Assembly (NCBI GenBank): GCA_029288035.1
Contig: JARFPZ010000444.1
Location: 1-33,376 of the forward strand
Direction of reading: 5' to 3'
DNA: 33,376 nucleotides
Source: Desulfosarcina sp.
Lineage (GTDB): Bacteria > Desulfobacterota > Desulfobacteria > Desulfobacterales > JAFDCJ01
The notes beneath the pieces are model-generated. The model searched no databases. It had not been told where the DNA came from and worked only from the letters and a program-made list of their open reading frames with translations. A program made the translations under genes and the position numbers. The number at the start of each line of letters is the position of its first letter. The first letter of the stretch is position 1. Of the stretch, positions 1-7,842 are shown piece after piece.

Positions 1-1342
1 GAATAAGACTGTTTAAAATCTCAACCTTGCACGCTTCCATCACGACTCCCCAGACATTATCCTGAAGCCGACTGTTTTGAATGGAGATATTTGATTGAGA
101 TGCTCTGAAGCCAAATTCAGCATTTGATATTGTGCAAAACCGGATTTTATTTTCGCTAAAGCTGCGGTCTAAAATAATGCCTTTCCAGCTTGTCCTATCC
201 AGACTGGACAACCGAACCGGATCGTCTCTAGTCCCTAAAATTTGCAATTCGCCCTTCACAATCATTCCAAGGCTATTGAACCATATCACCGTGCCCGCGT
301 TTATCGTGAGTTTAACACCAGGTTTGACCACCAACGCATCATTAACAAGATAAGGGCTTTTTTCGATACTCAATTCATGATCCCTGGATATCACGTCGGG
401 AAGCAAGGTTGGTTTGCCAATTTTGACCGGACCTAAAGTATCCATCCACTGGCTGCCGACACCTGATTTTGTCGCGAGATATCCAACCAGTCGACCATGG
501 GGTAATCGATCGCGAGCCTCTATGCGATAGGCGCCGATATAAACACCCGGCCGTTTTTCTTTCATGGGGAGGTTTTCGATAAGCGAAGGAATGCTCCAGC
601 TGGCGATTTGGTTTTCTTCACCGATCATTGCCACTTTCAAATATTCCCCTGGTTGAAGCAGTTTACCGGCGCCATTGTGAACCAATGCTTGAATTTTTGG
701 TGGCGGCTGCCTGACCGCGGGCGGATTCGGAATTGTCGCAACCATCTGCATACACAGCTCGGCGGCCGCTCTCATGTGGGTGGCCTGTTGATGGCCGTAA
801 GCGGTCCTGAAGACAGCCATCGCCAACCCGATGGGACTTATGGGCACATCCCCTTCTTCTAGGTAGACGGTGTGTTCGAGTTCCCACAGGACCTGACCGG
901 AATCGCATCGAACCATCTTTGCATCAAGTCCGGCCTGACTGTTGGAATATACCAGTGCATACATTTTGCCCAGACTGAGTACTTCACCGAAAATGACGGC
1001 ATCCACGCCCAACAACCGGCCCAGCTTTTGTGCCGAAATATTTTCCCCGGCAATGATTCGGGCATATAGTTGGTTTGTTTCCAGACTGTCGTCGATGACA
1101 AAAGGTTCAATATCTCGGTAATTCAAGGAACTAAAGAAATTGTAAAACATTTTGCGCACCAGGGAACCGGCTTCCGGATTAGCTGTTTTGTTTACAAAAG
1201 GCAGAATCGCAATCTTAGTTGGAAGCTGATCTTCCTCATACACTGCCGGGGCAGGCGGAGACTGGAGCATCCGAAGCATACAGGATGTGCTTGCGGTGAG
1301 GATAAAGAGGACTAGCAATACTGCAATAATTGCGTTCTTCAT
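1..1342 (-). CDS. Lipoprotein with GNA1162-like domain and C-terminal beta-helix (3' end off window)
   Basis: An open frame of 447 codons runs from ATG at 1342 to the left edge without a stop. Seen: a lipoprotein signal peptide with the lipobox ending at Cys21 (LTASTSC). Residues about 38-220 (KIAILPFVNKTA, then LLGVDAVIFGEV, then SGQVLWELEH) resemble the GNA1162/DUF799 and CsgG-like outer-membrane lipoproteins. A proline-rich linker follows at about 220, then a small beta domain. From about residue 325 there are repeats of the type seen in right-handed beta-helices (GTVIWFNSLG, then ILGTRDDPV, then a SNISIQNSRLQDN rung). I infer a lipoprotein facing the periplasm or cell surface with a solenoid that may bind glycan. 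The order lipoprotein domain, then beta-helix is unusual. The exact role is unknown and the solenoid length cannot be seen. The upstream GGGAAA is a weak ribosome site. Confidence 0.8.
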   Translation of the reverse strand, partial: MKNAIIAVLLVLFILTASTSCMLRMLQSPPAPAVYEEDQLPTKIAILPFVNKTANPEAGSLVRKMFYNFFSSLNYRDIEPFVIDDSLETNQLYARIIAGENISAQKLGRLLGVDAVIFGEVLSLGKMYALVYSNSQAGLDAKMVRCDSGQVLWELEHTVYLEEGDVPISPIGLAMAVFRTAYGHQQATHMRAAAELCMQMVATIPNPPAVRQPPPKIQALVHNGAGKLLQPGEYLKVAMIGEENQIASWSIPSLIENLPMKEKRPGVYIGAYRIEARDRLPHGRLVGYLATKSGVGSQWMDTLGPVKIGKPTLLPDVISRDHELSIEKSPYLVNDALVVKPGVKLTINAGTVIWFNSLGMIVKGELQILGTRDDPVRLSSLDRTSWKGIILDRSFSENKIRFCTISNAEFGFRASQSNISIQNSRLQDNVWGVVMEACKVEILNSLI

Positions 1343-1782
1343 TTTCCCAAAATTCAGAACTACTGATGTGTCATAAAATCTGATGCAACAGAAATGTCAG
1401 AAATCGCGTCCATAAAACTGAATTTGGGCGAATCGTTCTGAATTTTTTTATTTCAGGTCTCTAACCAAAATAAAGGACGTCGCTACTAACTTCTTCTGGG
1501 TTATCGTTCCATTTATTTTTAATAAAATCTGTTGCATCTTGAATTTACGCTTAATTTATCTACAATTTTTGTAGGTTCCTTTAATAATAGGGCCTCCCGA
1601 GAAGCATATCCGACTGGGGTCAGGAGCCCTGAAATTGATGTTTTGTATTCAGGTTATGATTACCTGATCCGGATATTCGGGAACAAGAACCGAAACGGAT
1701 AATTGACTATTGCGTATTGTTTTTTGGCGGTTGTCTGACATTTTTATTTTCAGGATCTCGATTTATACATTCAAGCCTCGAA
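1343..1782. other. Intergenic region, no gene seen
   Basis: This 440-base AT-rich gap lies between two minus-strand genes. I see no coding pattern and no tRNA. Two small stem-loops occur near 1618-1630 (TCAGG/CCTGA) and near 1649-1667 (CAGGT/ACCTG). They could belong to the 3' end of the upstream FHA transcript, but neither has a clear T tract. Confidence 0.4.
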
Positions 1783-3252
1783 TCACCAAGGTTTTTCGGC
1801 GTCGATTTCTTTCTGTTGGTCTTCAAATAGGTATTGCATGATCCAGGAACTCTCGGTTCCCGACTCTTCCAACAGGCGCTTAATTTCTTCTTTCTTTTCT
1901 GCACGCGCATTGCTGCTTTTTTGTTCTTGCCCCACTGTTTTTTCTGATGGAATTTCAGCTGGCCCAGCTTTTTGATCCGGCGTTCTGGCCTTGGCCAATT
2001 TTTGCCGGCACATGATCATTTTATCATTTATATCTTTGGTATCGGTATCGATCAAATAATAGCGCTCAAAATAAGAAAGCGCCCGGGACCAATTTCCATC
2101 TACAAAATATTTGTTGCCGTGTTCACGGTAAAAAGACTTCATCTGGTTGATGCGTTTTAGCGCCAGCGCATTTCCGGGTTCCAGTGTCAGGGCAGCTTGA
2201 TAGAGGAGGTAGGCATTCTGATTCATCGGTTTGAGATAACGTTGCGCCCGAAAATGTGTATCAGCTTCCTTTAGAAGCTGGGCCAGCGTCTGATCTTTGC
2301 GAGGTTTTTGCTGATGAGCCATCCAAATCCGCCGTATGGCCTTGTGTGCTTCTTCGAAATAGATGCTGTCTTCTTTGATGGCTGCATATTGTCTCAGTGC
2401 CGGTTGGAAGTTCTTGGTAGATTCAAGACCATGCGCCAGGGTGAGGCGATAATAATCCAACCGTTCCCAAAGAACGGCCGATTCTTTGCCGGCACCATAT
2501 TGCGCCAGGTATTTCTTTAAATATACGATGACGGCTTTGAGGTCTTCATCTCGAGCCAATTGCTGGGTAATGGCAAGGGTCGATTCAGTCAGAAGTCCCT
2601 TCACCCGACTCCTGTGCTCTGGAGATAGATCCAGATCTAAGAGATGTTTAAGGGAATTTTGTGCTGACAGGTAATTTCCCAATTTGATTTGTTTGGAAAC
2701 GGCAGATAGCGCCCATTTGACCTTTAAGGGCGTATACACTTGAAAGTAACCAAAATAGCCTACTAATATTGTCAGCACAACAACGGTAATCCACAACCCC
2801 CATCCCGATTGTTTATTTTGCGAGAGCGGCTTGGCATCCAGTCTTTTTTCATCACGGGCACGATCTGAAATAAACGCCAAGGTTGTAGAACCGATTCGTA
2901 TTTGATCGCCGGTGTAGAGTCGTTCTTCGGTAATTGGCTTATCATTTAACAGCAACGGGTTGGTTGTGCTTACATTCCTTAAGATAAATCCATCTTGTCG
3001 GTCTTCAATCACACAGTGTTTACGGGAAACCAAAGGGTCAAGAAGATTTAGATCCGCTTCTACCGATCGTCCGATGACAAGTTTTGTTTTGTCAAGTGGG
3101 CAGATATTACTCTCGCCGGAAATGGTTGTGCATACCAGTCGAGGTCCGATCACTTTTTCTTTTGAGCGGGTCATGACCATGGTTTTTGCTTCCCGGGGAA
3201 GGGCTGAGGATACGGCGCCCGAGCCTTTTTCTTCCTGGTCTATATATCTCAT
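1783..3252 (-). CDS. FHA domain protein with one membrane segment and TPR-like region
   Basis: 489 residues from ATG 3252, with AGGCAG upstream as a weak ribosome site. Seen: an FHA phosphothreonine-binding domain at about residues 55-128, with GR at 61-62, SRKH at 76-79 and the Asn of TTNPLLLND near 98. A charged linker and a single hydrophobic segment (about 151-173) follow. Residues about 180-420 are helical and TPR-like (SAQNSLKHLL, YLLYQAALTLEPGNALAL, RALSYFERYY). The tail is a charged, Lys/Glu-rich segment. An N-terminal cytoplasmic FHA and a C-terminal helical region across the membrane is the simple topology. Such proteins usually read Ser/Thr-kinase phosphorylation, but no kinase or phosphatase lies nearby. 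An in-frame ATG at codon 25 is possible but would start just before the domain with a poorer ribosome site. Partner unknown. Confidence 0.8.
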   Translation of the reverse strand: MRYIDQEEKGSGAVSSALPREAKTMVMTRSKEKVIGPRLVCTTISGESNICPLDKTKLVIGRSVEADLNLLDPLVSRKHCVIEDRQDGFILRNVSTTNPLLLNDKPITEERLYTGDQIRIGSTTLAFISDRARDEKRLDAKPLSQNKQSGWGLWITVVVLTILVGYFGYFQVYTPLKVKWALSAVSKQIKLGNYLSAQNSLKHLLDLDLSPEHRSRVKGLLTESTLAITQQLARDEDLKAVIVYLKKYLAQYGAGKESAVLWERLDYYRLTLAHGLESTKNFQPALRQYAAIKEDSIYFEEAHKAIRRIWMAHQQKPRKDQTLAQLLKEADTHFRAQRYLKPMNQNAYLLYQAALTLEPGNALALKRINQMKSFYREHGNKYFVDGNWSRALSYFERYYLIDTDTKDINDKMIMCRQKLAKARTPDQKAGPAEIPSEKTVGQEQKSSNARAEKKEEIKRLLEESGTESSWIMQYLFEDQQKEIDAEKPW

Positions 3253-3545
3253 GGTCTCTGCCTAAAAATGGGTTGAATTAGATGGATTGGTACACCGATA
3301 TAGGGTTTCAATCGGCCTTTTCTTGCTAATCTTTAATTCAAAGTCCCCCCAATCCTATCTTTCAAGGATTCAAGGGGTATGGTAATTTGAAAATAAAGGG
3401 TTTGGGGCGGGCGTGGCTTCAGGAAAGAGTGGTTCTGTCTGGTAATAATTAATCTTTTGTTAGGCCTCTCTTTTTTTCGATCAAACAGGCAGCCCCTCTT
3501 TTCAGACTGGCGGCTGATTTGACTCGCGACCCCGGTTAGCGTCAG
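3253..3545. other. Intergenic region, nothing identified
   Basis: A 293-base gap between two minus-strand genes. I found no open frame with coding character, no RNA gene and no convincing promoter or terminator. It should contain the promoter of the FHA gene, but no clear -35/-10 pair is visible. Confidence 0.3.
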
Positions 3546-4346
3546 CTACCAGGGCCATATTTTCGCGAGATACGCTAAACTCGGCCACAGATCCCCTTCC
3601 TGGTGGGGTTCGAGGGAAATTATCGGTGGTGAATTATTATTTAGTTTCAAGTAAGTGAACAAAAGCCCAAAATCGAAGGTTCCCGACCCCAAAGCCAGAT
3701 GTTCATCTGTCTTACCGTGGTTGTCATGAAGGTGAAGTTGTCCGATATACGGCCCTATCGATGCCAGCCATACCTTGAGGTCAGAGTTTCCGAAAGCGGA
3801 TAAATGGCCGCAGTCCAGGCAAAAGCCAACATTGGGATTTTTGAGACGGTCAAAGATAACACGGATATCCTCCGGGTCCTCTTCATAGACATTTTCCAGC
3901 ATCAATCTGACGCCGTGTTGACCCAGGCTATTTGCAAGCCATGACCAGGTTTCCAGGCAATTTTCTAGCCAATGCGATTTGAAATAGCCGTAGCGTCTCC
4001 AATCATAGCCCGCATGACAGACAACGGTTTTGGGTCTGAAGACGGGCACCAGTTTCATTAGCTGTTCAAAGCGATTTCGGGTCAGGGTTCTTACCGCCGG
4101 ATCGGTGGATCCGGCTGACAGATCGATAAACGGGCCGTGAAGGGTGACGGTAAGTCCATGATCGTGAAAAATTTTGCCAATTCGTTTGAAATCCGCGAAG
4201 GTAAAACCTTCCAACGCCGCCGCATCGATTCCGATTTCCGGATTCAAGCCATGTTCAAGGAAACGGTCCAGGTGGCTATCATCAAGCATTCTAAAAGGAA
4301 TGTTAACTTGAACTTTGCGTATAATATTCTGCACTGATGGGCCCAT
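3546..4346 (-). CDS. Sugar phosphate isomerase/epimerase-like TIM barrel protein
   Basis: About 266 residues of the xylose-isomerase-like / AP endonuclease 2 fold. Seen: the metal site of this fold is intact, with Glu in LMLENVYEE, Asp and His in GFCLDCGHLSAFG, His in QLHLHDNHG and Glu in IISLEPH. HGPFIDLSAG and VCHAGYDW match the early barrel strands. These proteins bind one or two divalent metals and usually isomerise or epimerise a keto sugar or cyclitol; the substrate cannot be read from sequence. The start is uncertain: the frame opens at a TTG (4379), and I chose ATG 4346. A GTG at 4334 is also possible, and none has a good ribosome site. The gene is divergent from the phosphodiesterase gene across about 210 bases. 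Confidence 0.8.
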   Translation of the reverse strand: MGPSVQNIIRKVQVNIPFRMLDDSHLDRFLEHGLNPEIGIDAAALEGFTFADFKRIGKIFHDHGLTVTLHGPFIDLSAGSTDPAVRTLTRNRFEQLMKLVPVFRPKTVVCHAGYDWRRYGYFKSHWLENCLETWSWLANSLGQHGVRLMLENVYEEDPEDIRVIFDRLKNPNVGFCLDCGHLSAFGNSDLKVWLASIGPYIGQLHLHDNHGKTDEHLALGSGTFDFGLLFTYLKLNNNSPPIISLEPHQEGDLWPSLAYLAKIWPW

Positions 4347-4556
4347 ATTTATTAAATTGATTGGATACCTTAAATCCAAAATCTAAAATCCTAAATCACA
4401 AATCTAGCGTTCACCTCATCTCGACCGCGGAACATACTTGCGCCGGTTCCGTTGGTGTTGTATAGGTTTTTAGATATCGCGATTTAGGCGGTTATTTTTA
4501 TGGTGGAATTCTCATCTAATGATTAGCATTTTCTGCTGATTTACAAGTTGGATGAT

Positions 4557-5375
4557 ATGGAAATAGAACTTCGTGAGAGTTTTGAAAAGTTGTTGATTGG
4601 CTGCATTGATTTTTCCTTTATGCTATGGCCGCAACCATTTCCCGGCCACGGTCGACTAAAGGCATGCAAAATCGTATCTCACCGCGGAGAGCACGACAAC
4701 AACATGATTTTTGAAAACACCATCGAAGCCTTCGATCTAGCCTACGAGAAGGGGGTATGGGGAATAGAATTCGACGTCCGCTGGACGAAGGATCTTCACC
4801 CAGTCGTAATCCATGATTCGGATCTCAAACGTGTATTCGGGATTGATTTATCCATCGGTGATGTGACCCGGGACGAATTAAAATTAGGGTGTCCTGCGGT
4901 ACCGTCACTTGCAGAAGTAGTTGAAAAATATGGCAAAAAATTGCACCTTATGACCGAAATAAAGGCCGAAATCTATCCAAACCCCAGACGGCAGAATGAT
5001 GTTTTCAAGGAGTGTTTTTCTTCCCTTGAGCCGCGAAGGGACTTTCATCTGATGTCCCTTTCGCCGTCTATGTTCGAGCTGATCACCTTTGTGCCGGCTT
5101 CTACATTAATTCCCATTGCAACTCTGAATATTACCCAACTCAGTGATATGGCTTTAGAAAAAGATTACTGCGGTGTCGCCGGGCACTATCTCTTGTTAAA
5201 AAACGCCATATTGGCCAAACACCACAAAATGGGACAACACGTGGGTACCGGATATCCCGCCTCAAAAAACTGCCTTTTCCGGGAAATCAACCGAGGGGTT
5301 GAGTGGATTTTTTCCAATAATGCCGCTGAGCTGCAGAGGATCGCCAATAAGCTTGCCGATATTACCACCTTATGA
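4557..5375 (+). CDS. Glycerophosphodiester phosphodiesterase family protein
   Basis: 272 residues from ATG 4557 (an in-frame TTG at 4548 is an alternative). Seen: the GDPD catalytic set, with His-Arg-Gly at 42-44, ENT at 53-55, EFDV at 71-74, then HPVVIHD around 81-87 and the later Glu in MTEIKAE. No signal peptide is present, so a cytoplasmic enzyme is likely. The family hydrolyses glycerophosphodiesters such as glycerophosphoethanolamine to glycerol-3-phosphate and an alcohol. The N-terminal about 35 residues before the barrel are longer than usual. The C-terminal half lacks the usual strong GDPD consensus (a typical late WTVN motif is seen here as WIFSNNAAEL), so substrate preference may differ. 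The stop is followed by 109 bases before the permease gene, so it could be in the same transcript. Confidence 0.85.
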   Translation: MEIELRESFEKLLIGCIDFSFMLWPQPFPGHGRLKACKIVSHRGEHDNNMIFENTIEAFDLAYEKGVWGIEFDVRWTKDLHPVVIHDSDLKRVFGIDLSIGDVTRDELKLGCPAVPSLAEVVEKYGKKLHLMTEIKAEIYPNPRRQNDVFKECFSSLEPRRDFHLMSLSPSMFELITFVPASTLIPIATLNITQLSDMALEKDYCGVAGHYLLLKNAILAKHHKMGQHVGTGYPASKNCLFREINRGVEWIFSNNAAELQRIANKLADITTL

Positions 5376-5484
5376 GAATAAGATCGATTTTCTTGAAAAA
5401 TTTTGATTATTGGACTGGGTATAAATCCAATGATAAGAAAAAATGCGGAATTGAAATTTATATAGATTCTGGGAGCATGTGTTT

Positions 5485-7518
5485 ATGCCGGAACAAATAG
5501 GTTTCAGACGAAATATGGGCTTGTTTATGGCGGTAATGATTGGCATCGGCGCTACGATGGGTCCGGGGATTTTTGCCCTGCCGGGTGAACTGGCACATAT
5601 GATCGGCCCGCTTGGGGTTCTCGTCTATTTTGCGATGGGTTTATTAACCGTATTTACCGCCTTAAATTACAGTGAACTCAGTGCGGCCATACCCTTAGCC
5701 GGCGGCGGCTATTCCTTTACCAGCAGGACCCTCAACAGACCGGTGGCGTTTTTTACCGGTTGGTTCTTCTGGATCGGCAACACCCTCGCCTGTTCGATGT
5801 ACGCCCTTATCTTTGCCCTGACGATCCGGGCCTATTTTTTACCGGAAGCCGGCATTGCCCTTCTGACCCTGCTTACCACCGTCATTTTTACCCTCGTCAA
5901 TTTCATGGGAATGAAGGAAGCGATTATTGTTATTACCGTAATGAATCTGGTGGAATTGGCGGTTCTGGTCGGCGTGGCCGCACTTGGTTTCACTGATATT
6001 GAGCCACGCAATTTGGAGCCTTTTGCGCCAATGGGATGGGGGCCCTTCGTTCCGGCCATGGCCCTCATTTATATCTCCTATGTCGGTTTCGAACTGATTT
6101 CGAATGCCGCTGAAGAGATCATTCACCCGGGCAAAAACATTCCAAGAGCGATTTTAATTACCTTGGGTGTGAGTACCGCAATCTATGTTTTCGTGGTTGG
6201 GGTAATGATGGGTACCGTCAATTATAGCGAGCTTGCCCATAGCGACATTCCGTTCATCTTCACTGCTGAGAGGCTTTTCGGCCCCTGGGGACGTTGGGCC
6301 GGCGTCATTGCGACGATCATGGCCAGTCTTTCCGCATTCAGTGTGACCTTGGGCGCCAGCGCCCGCATTTTATACGCACTGGGGCGTGATGAACATTTTC
6401 CTTACATTTTCGCCAAGTTGCATCCAAAATTCCAAACACCACATGTTGCACTTTTTGTTTGTGCCCTGATCGTGATTGTTTTCAGTTCCTCGGGCATCGT
6501 GAAATTTGTGGCTTCTTTGAGTGATTTTGGCTATCTGATGGGACTCGGGATAATCAATTACGCCGTGATTCCATTGCACCGCCGAATGCCGAATTTGAGA
6601 CGTCCATTTCAAACCAAGTTTTTTCCCTGGATACCGATTCTGGGCGTTATTACGACCTGGATATTCGTTCCGGCCTTAGAATCCAGAAGTTTTGTCCTTG
6701 GAGGGGTACTGACATTGGTCGGAAGTGCAATATATCTCTTCAATTCCGATAACCGCGTTGAAGTTATCAAAATTGCAAGAGTATATGTAAAATTATTGAA
6801 ACAGTTCATAAATAAGTTAAGGAGACTGCGTATGCGAGTGCTTATCATCAGTGGCGCAAAACAAGGCCAAAATATCGCTGATCGACTCCTGGCAAAAGAT
6901 GAATATCAGATGATGTTTCGCTCAGCGGAACATCAAGTTACCTTCATCGAAGAAGACGAAACACTATGTAAGGAACTTGAGCAACGCTACCATGTTCCAA
7001 TTTACCAGGGAGACGGCACAAAAAAGGAATTAATGGGTCAGGTCGGCATTGACAATATTGATGTTGTCATCGCAGCCTTTGAAGATGATGGCCGCAATGT
7101 GATTGCAGCCCTCCAAGCCAGGCAGTTAAAGCTTGAAAAAGTCATCGCAATTGTCCAAAATCACGAGTACACGCAGCTTTTGGAGCAAAACAACGTCGTG
7201 GTGGTAAACGCACCCTGGGCGACGGCGGCTATGGTGGAGAATATTCTCGACAACCCCGTTCTAGCGCAACTTTTCGAGTTTGGCATCGGCGCGGCAAGCC
7301 TTTTGGAGGTAAGCGTGCCTAAAAATGCAAAGGTAAATGGCGAAGTCATCAAAGATGTTGATATACCGAAAGGCTGCCTGATTGCCGCGATCATCCGGGA
7401 CAACCAATTTGTGGTGCCGCGCGGCAATACCAGTATCGAGGTTGATGATCGTGTCATTTTTATCGGCCCCGCCTCTGCCATAAAAAAAGCCTTCGATACA
7501 TTTATGCTAAAAAAATAA
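5485..7518 (+). CDS. APC-family amino acid permease fused to C-terminal RCK (TrkA-N/TrkA-C) domain
   Basis: 677 residues. GGGAG at 5471-5475 sits 9 bases before ATG 5485, which makes this the start rather than the in-frame GTG at 5479. Seen: about twelve hydrophobic segments over residues 1-430 with the APC signature near the N-terminus (IGIGATMGPGIFALPG) and the AIPLAGGGYSF motif of TM3. A basic linker (INKLRRLRMRV) leads to a Rossmann-like TrkA-N domain (about 450-590; GDGTKKELM, DVVIAAFEDDGRN) and a TrkA-C-like domain (about 600-675; VPRGNTSIEVDDRVIFIG). The usual nucleotide-binding GxGxxG loop is degenerate (SGAKQG), though the acidic residue after strand 2 is kept. I infer a proton- or sodium-coupled amino-acid transporter gated by a nucleotide or another ligand. 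The substrate is unknown. Confidence 0.87.
   Translation: MPEQIGFRRNMGLFMAVMIGIGATMGPGIFALPGELAHMIGPLGVLVYFAMGLLTVFTALNYSELSAAIPLAGGGYSFTSRTLNRPVAFFTGWFFWIGNTLACSMYALIFALTIRAYFLPEAGIALLTLLTTVIFTLVNFMGMKEAIIVITVMNLVELAVLVGVAALGFTDIEPRNLEPFAPMGWGPFVPAMALIYISYVGFELISNAAEEIIHPGKNIPRAILITLGVSTAIYVFVVGVMMGTVNYSELAHSDIPFIFTAERLFGPWGRWAGVIATIMASLSAFSVTLGASARILYALGRDEHFPYIFAKLHPKFQTPHVALFVCALIVIVFSSSGIVKFVASLSDFGYLMGLGIINYAVIPLHRRMPNLRRPFQTKFFPWIPILGVITTWIFVPALESRSFVLGGVLTLVGSAIYLFNSDNRVEVIKIARVYVKLLKQFINKLRRLRMRVLIISGAKQGQNIADRLLAKDEYQMMFRSAEHQVTFIEEDETLCKELEQRYHVPIYQGDGTKKELMGQVGIDNIDVVIAAFEDDGRNVIAALQARQLKLEKVIAIVQNHEYTQLLEQNNVVVVNAPWATAAMVENILDNPVLAQLFEFGIGAASLLEVSVPKNAKVNGEVIKDVDIPKGCLIAAIIRDNQFVVPRGNTSIEVDDRVIFIGPASAIKKAFDTFMLKK
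6819..6834 (+). promoter_or_regulatory. Internal Shine-Dalgarno and in-frame ATG for a free RCK domain
   Basis: AAGGAG at 6819-6824 is followed after seven bases by ATG at 6832, in frame with the permease-RCK gene. The ATG lies exactly at the junction where the membrane domain ends and the Rossmann domain (RVLIISGAKQG) begins. Translation from it would give a 228-residue soluble TrkA-N/TrkA-C protein, the usual size of a free TrkA/KtrA subunit. The signal is seen; its use in the cell is inference. Confidence 0.55.
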
Positions 7519-7540
7519 CGTCAAACAAGCGATAGGACTT

Positions 7541-7690
7541 CAGACCTGGTTAAATAGTTTACTAGTTGAATGGTTGATTAGGTTAATTATTGTATTAATT
7601 TCAAGTTGTTATGATTTTTAAAGCATAAAATGTCCAATTATTTTGTAAACATGGGATAAATCCATATTTACAACTACTTAACCAATCAAC
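7541..7690. repeat. Dispersed ~150-bp intergenic repeat, copy A (right arm truncated)
   Basis: The gap 7519-7842 holds no gene. Its first half aligns throughout with 17254-17405. Shared blocks include the opening CAGACCT, the TGGTTGATT arm, GTCCAA-TATTTTG, GGATAAAT-C-ATATTT and the closing ACTTAACCAATCAAC. The 30-base left arm lies at 7558-7587. Only 15 bases of the matching right arm remain (7676-7690), so this copy is truncated. The rest of the gap, to 7842, shows only a weak stem AACTGAT/ATCAGTT (7782-7810), possibly the 3' end of the minus-strand MFS transcript. Confidence 0.7.
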
Positions 7691-7842
7691 GATATCCGGA
7701 CTCGGTATTTTAACCTGGGAAATCCGGGGAAACTGGATCTGAGCTTCCTATTTTACATGCCGCCTTTTTCTTTATTGGCCGAACTGATATGTTTTGATAT
7801 CGGATCAGTTTGTGTGCAATTGAGCAGCTTCCAAAAAAAACC

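Noticed and set aside
7782-7810. Terminator for the MFS gene
   Set aside because: AACTGAT/ATCAGTT stem has only 7 bp, a 15-base loop and no T tract.
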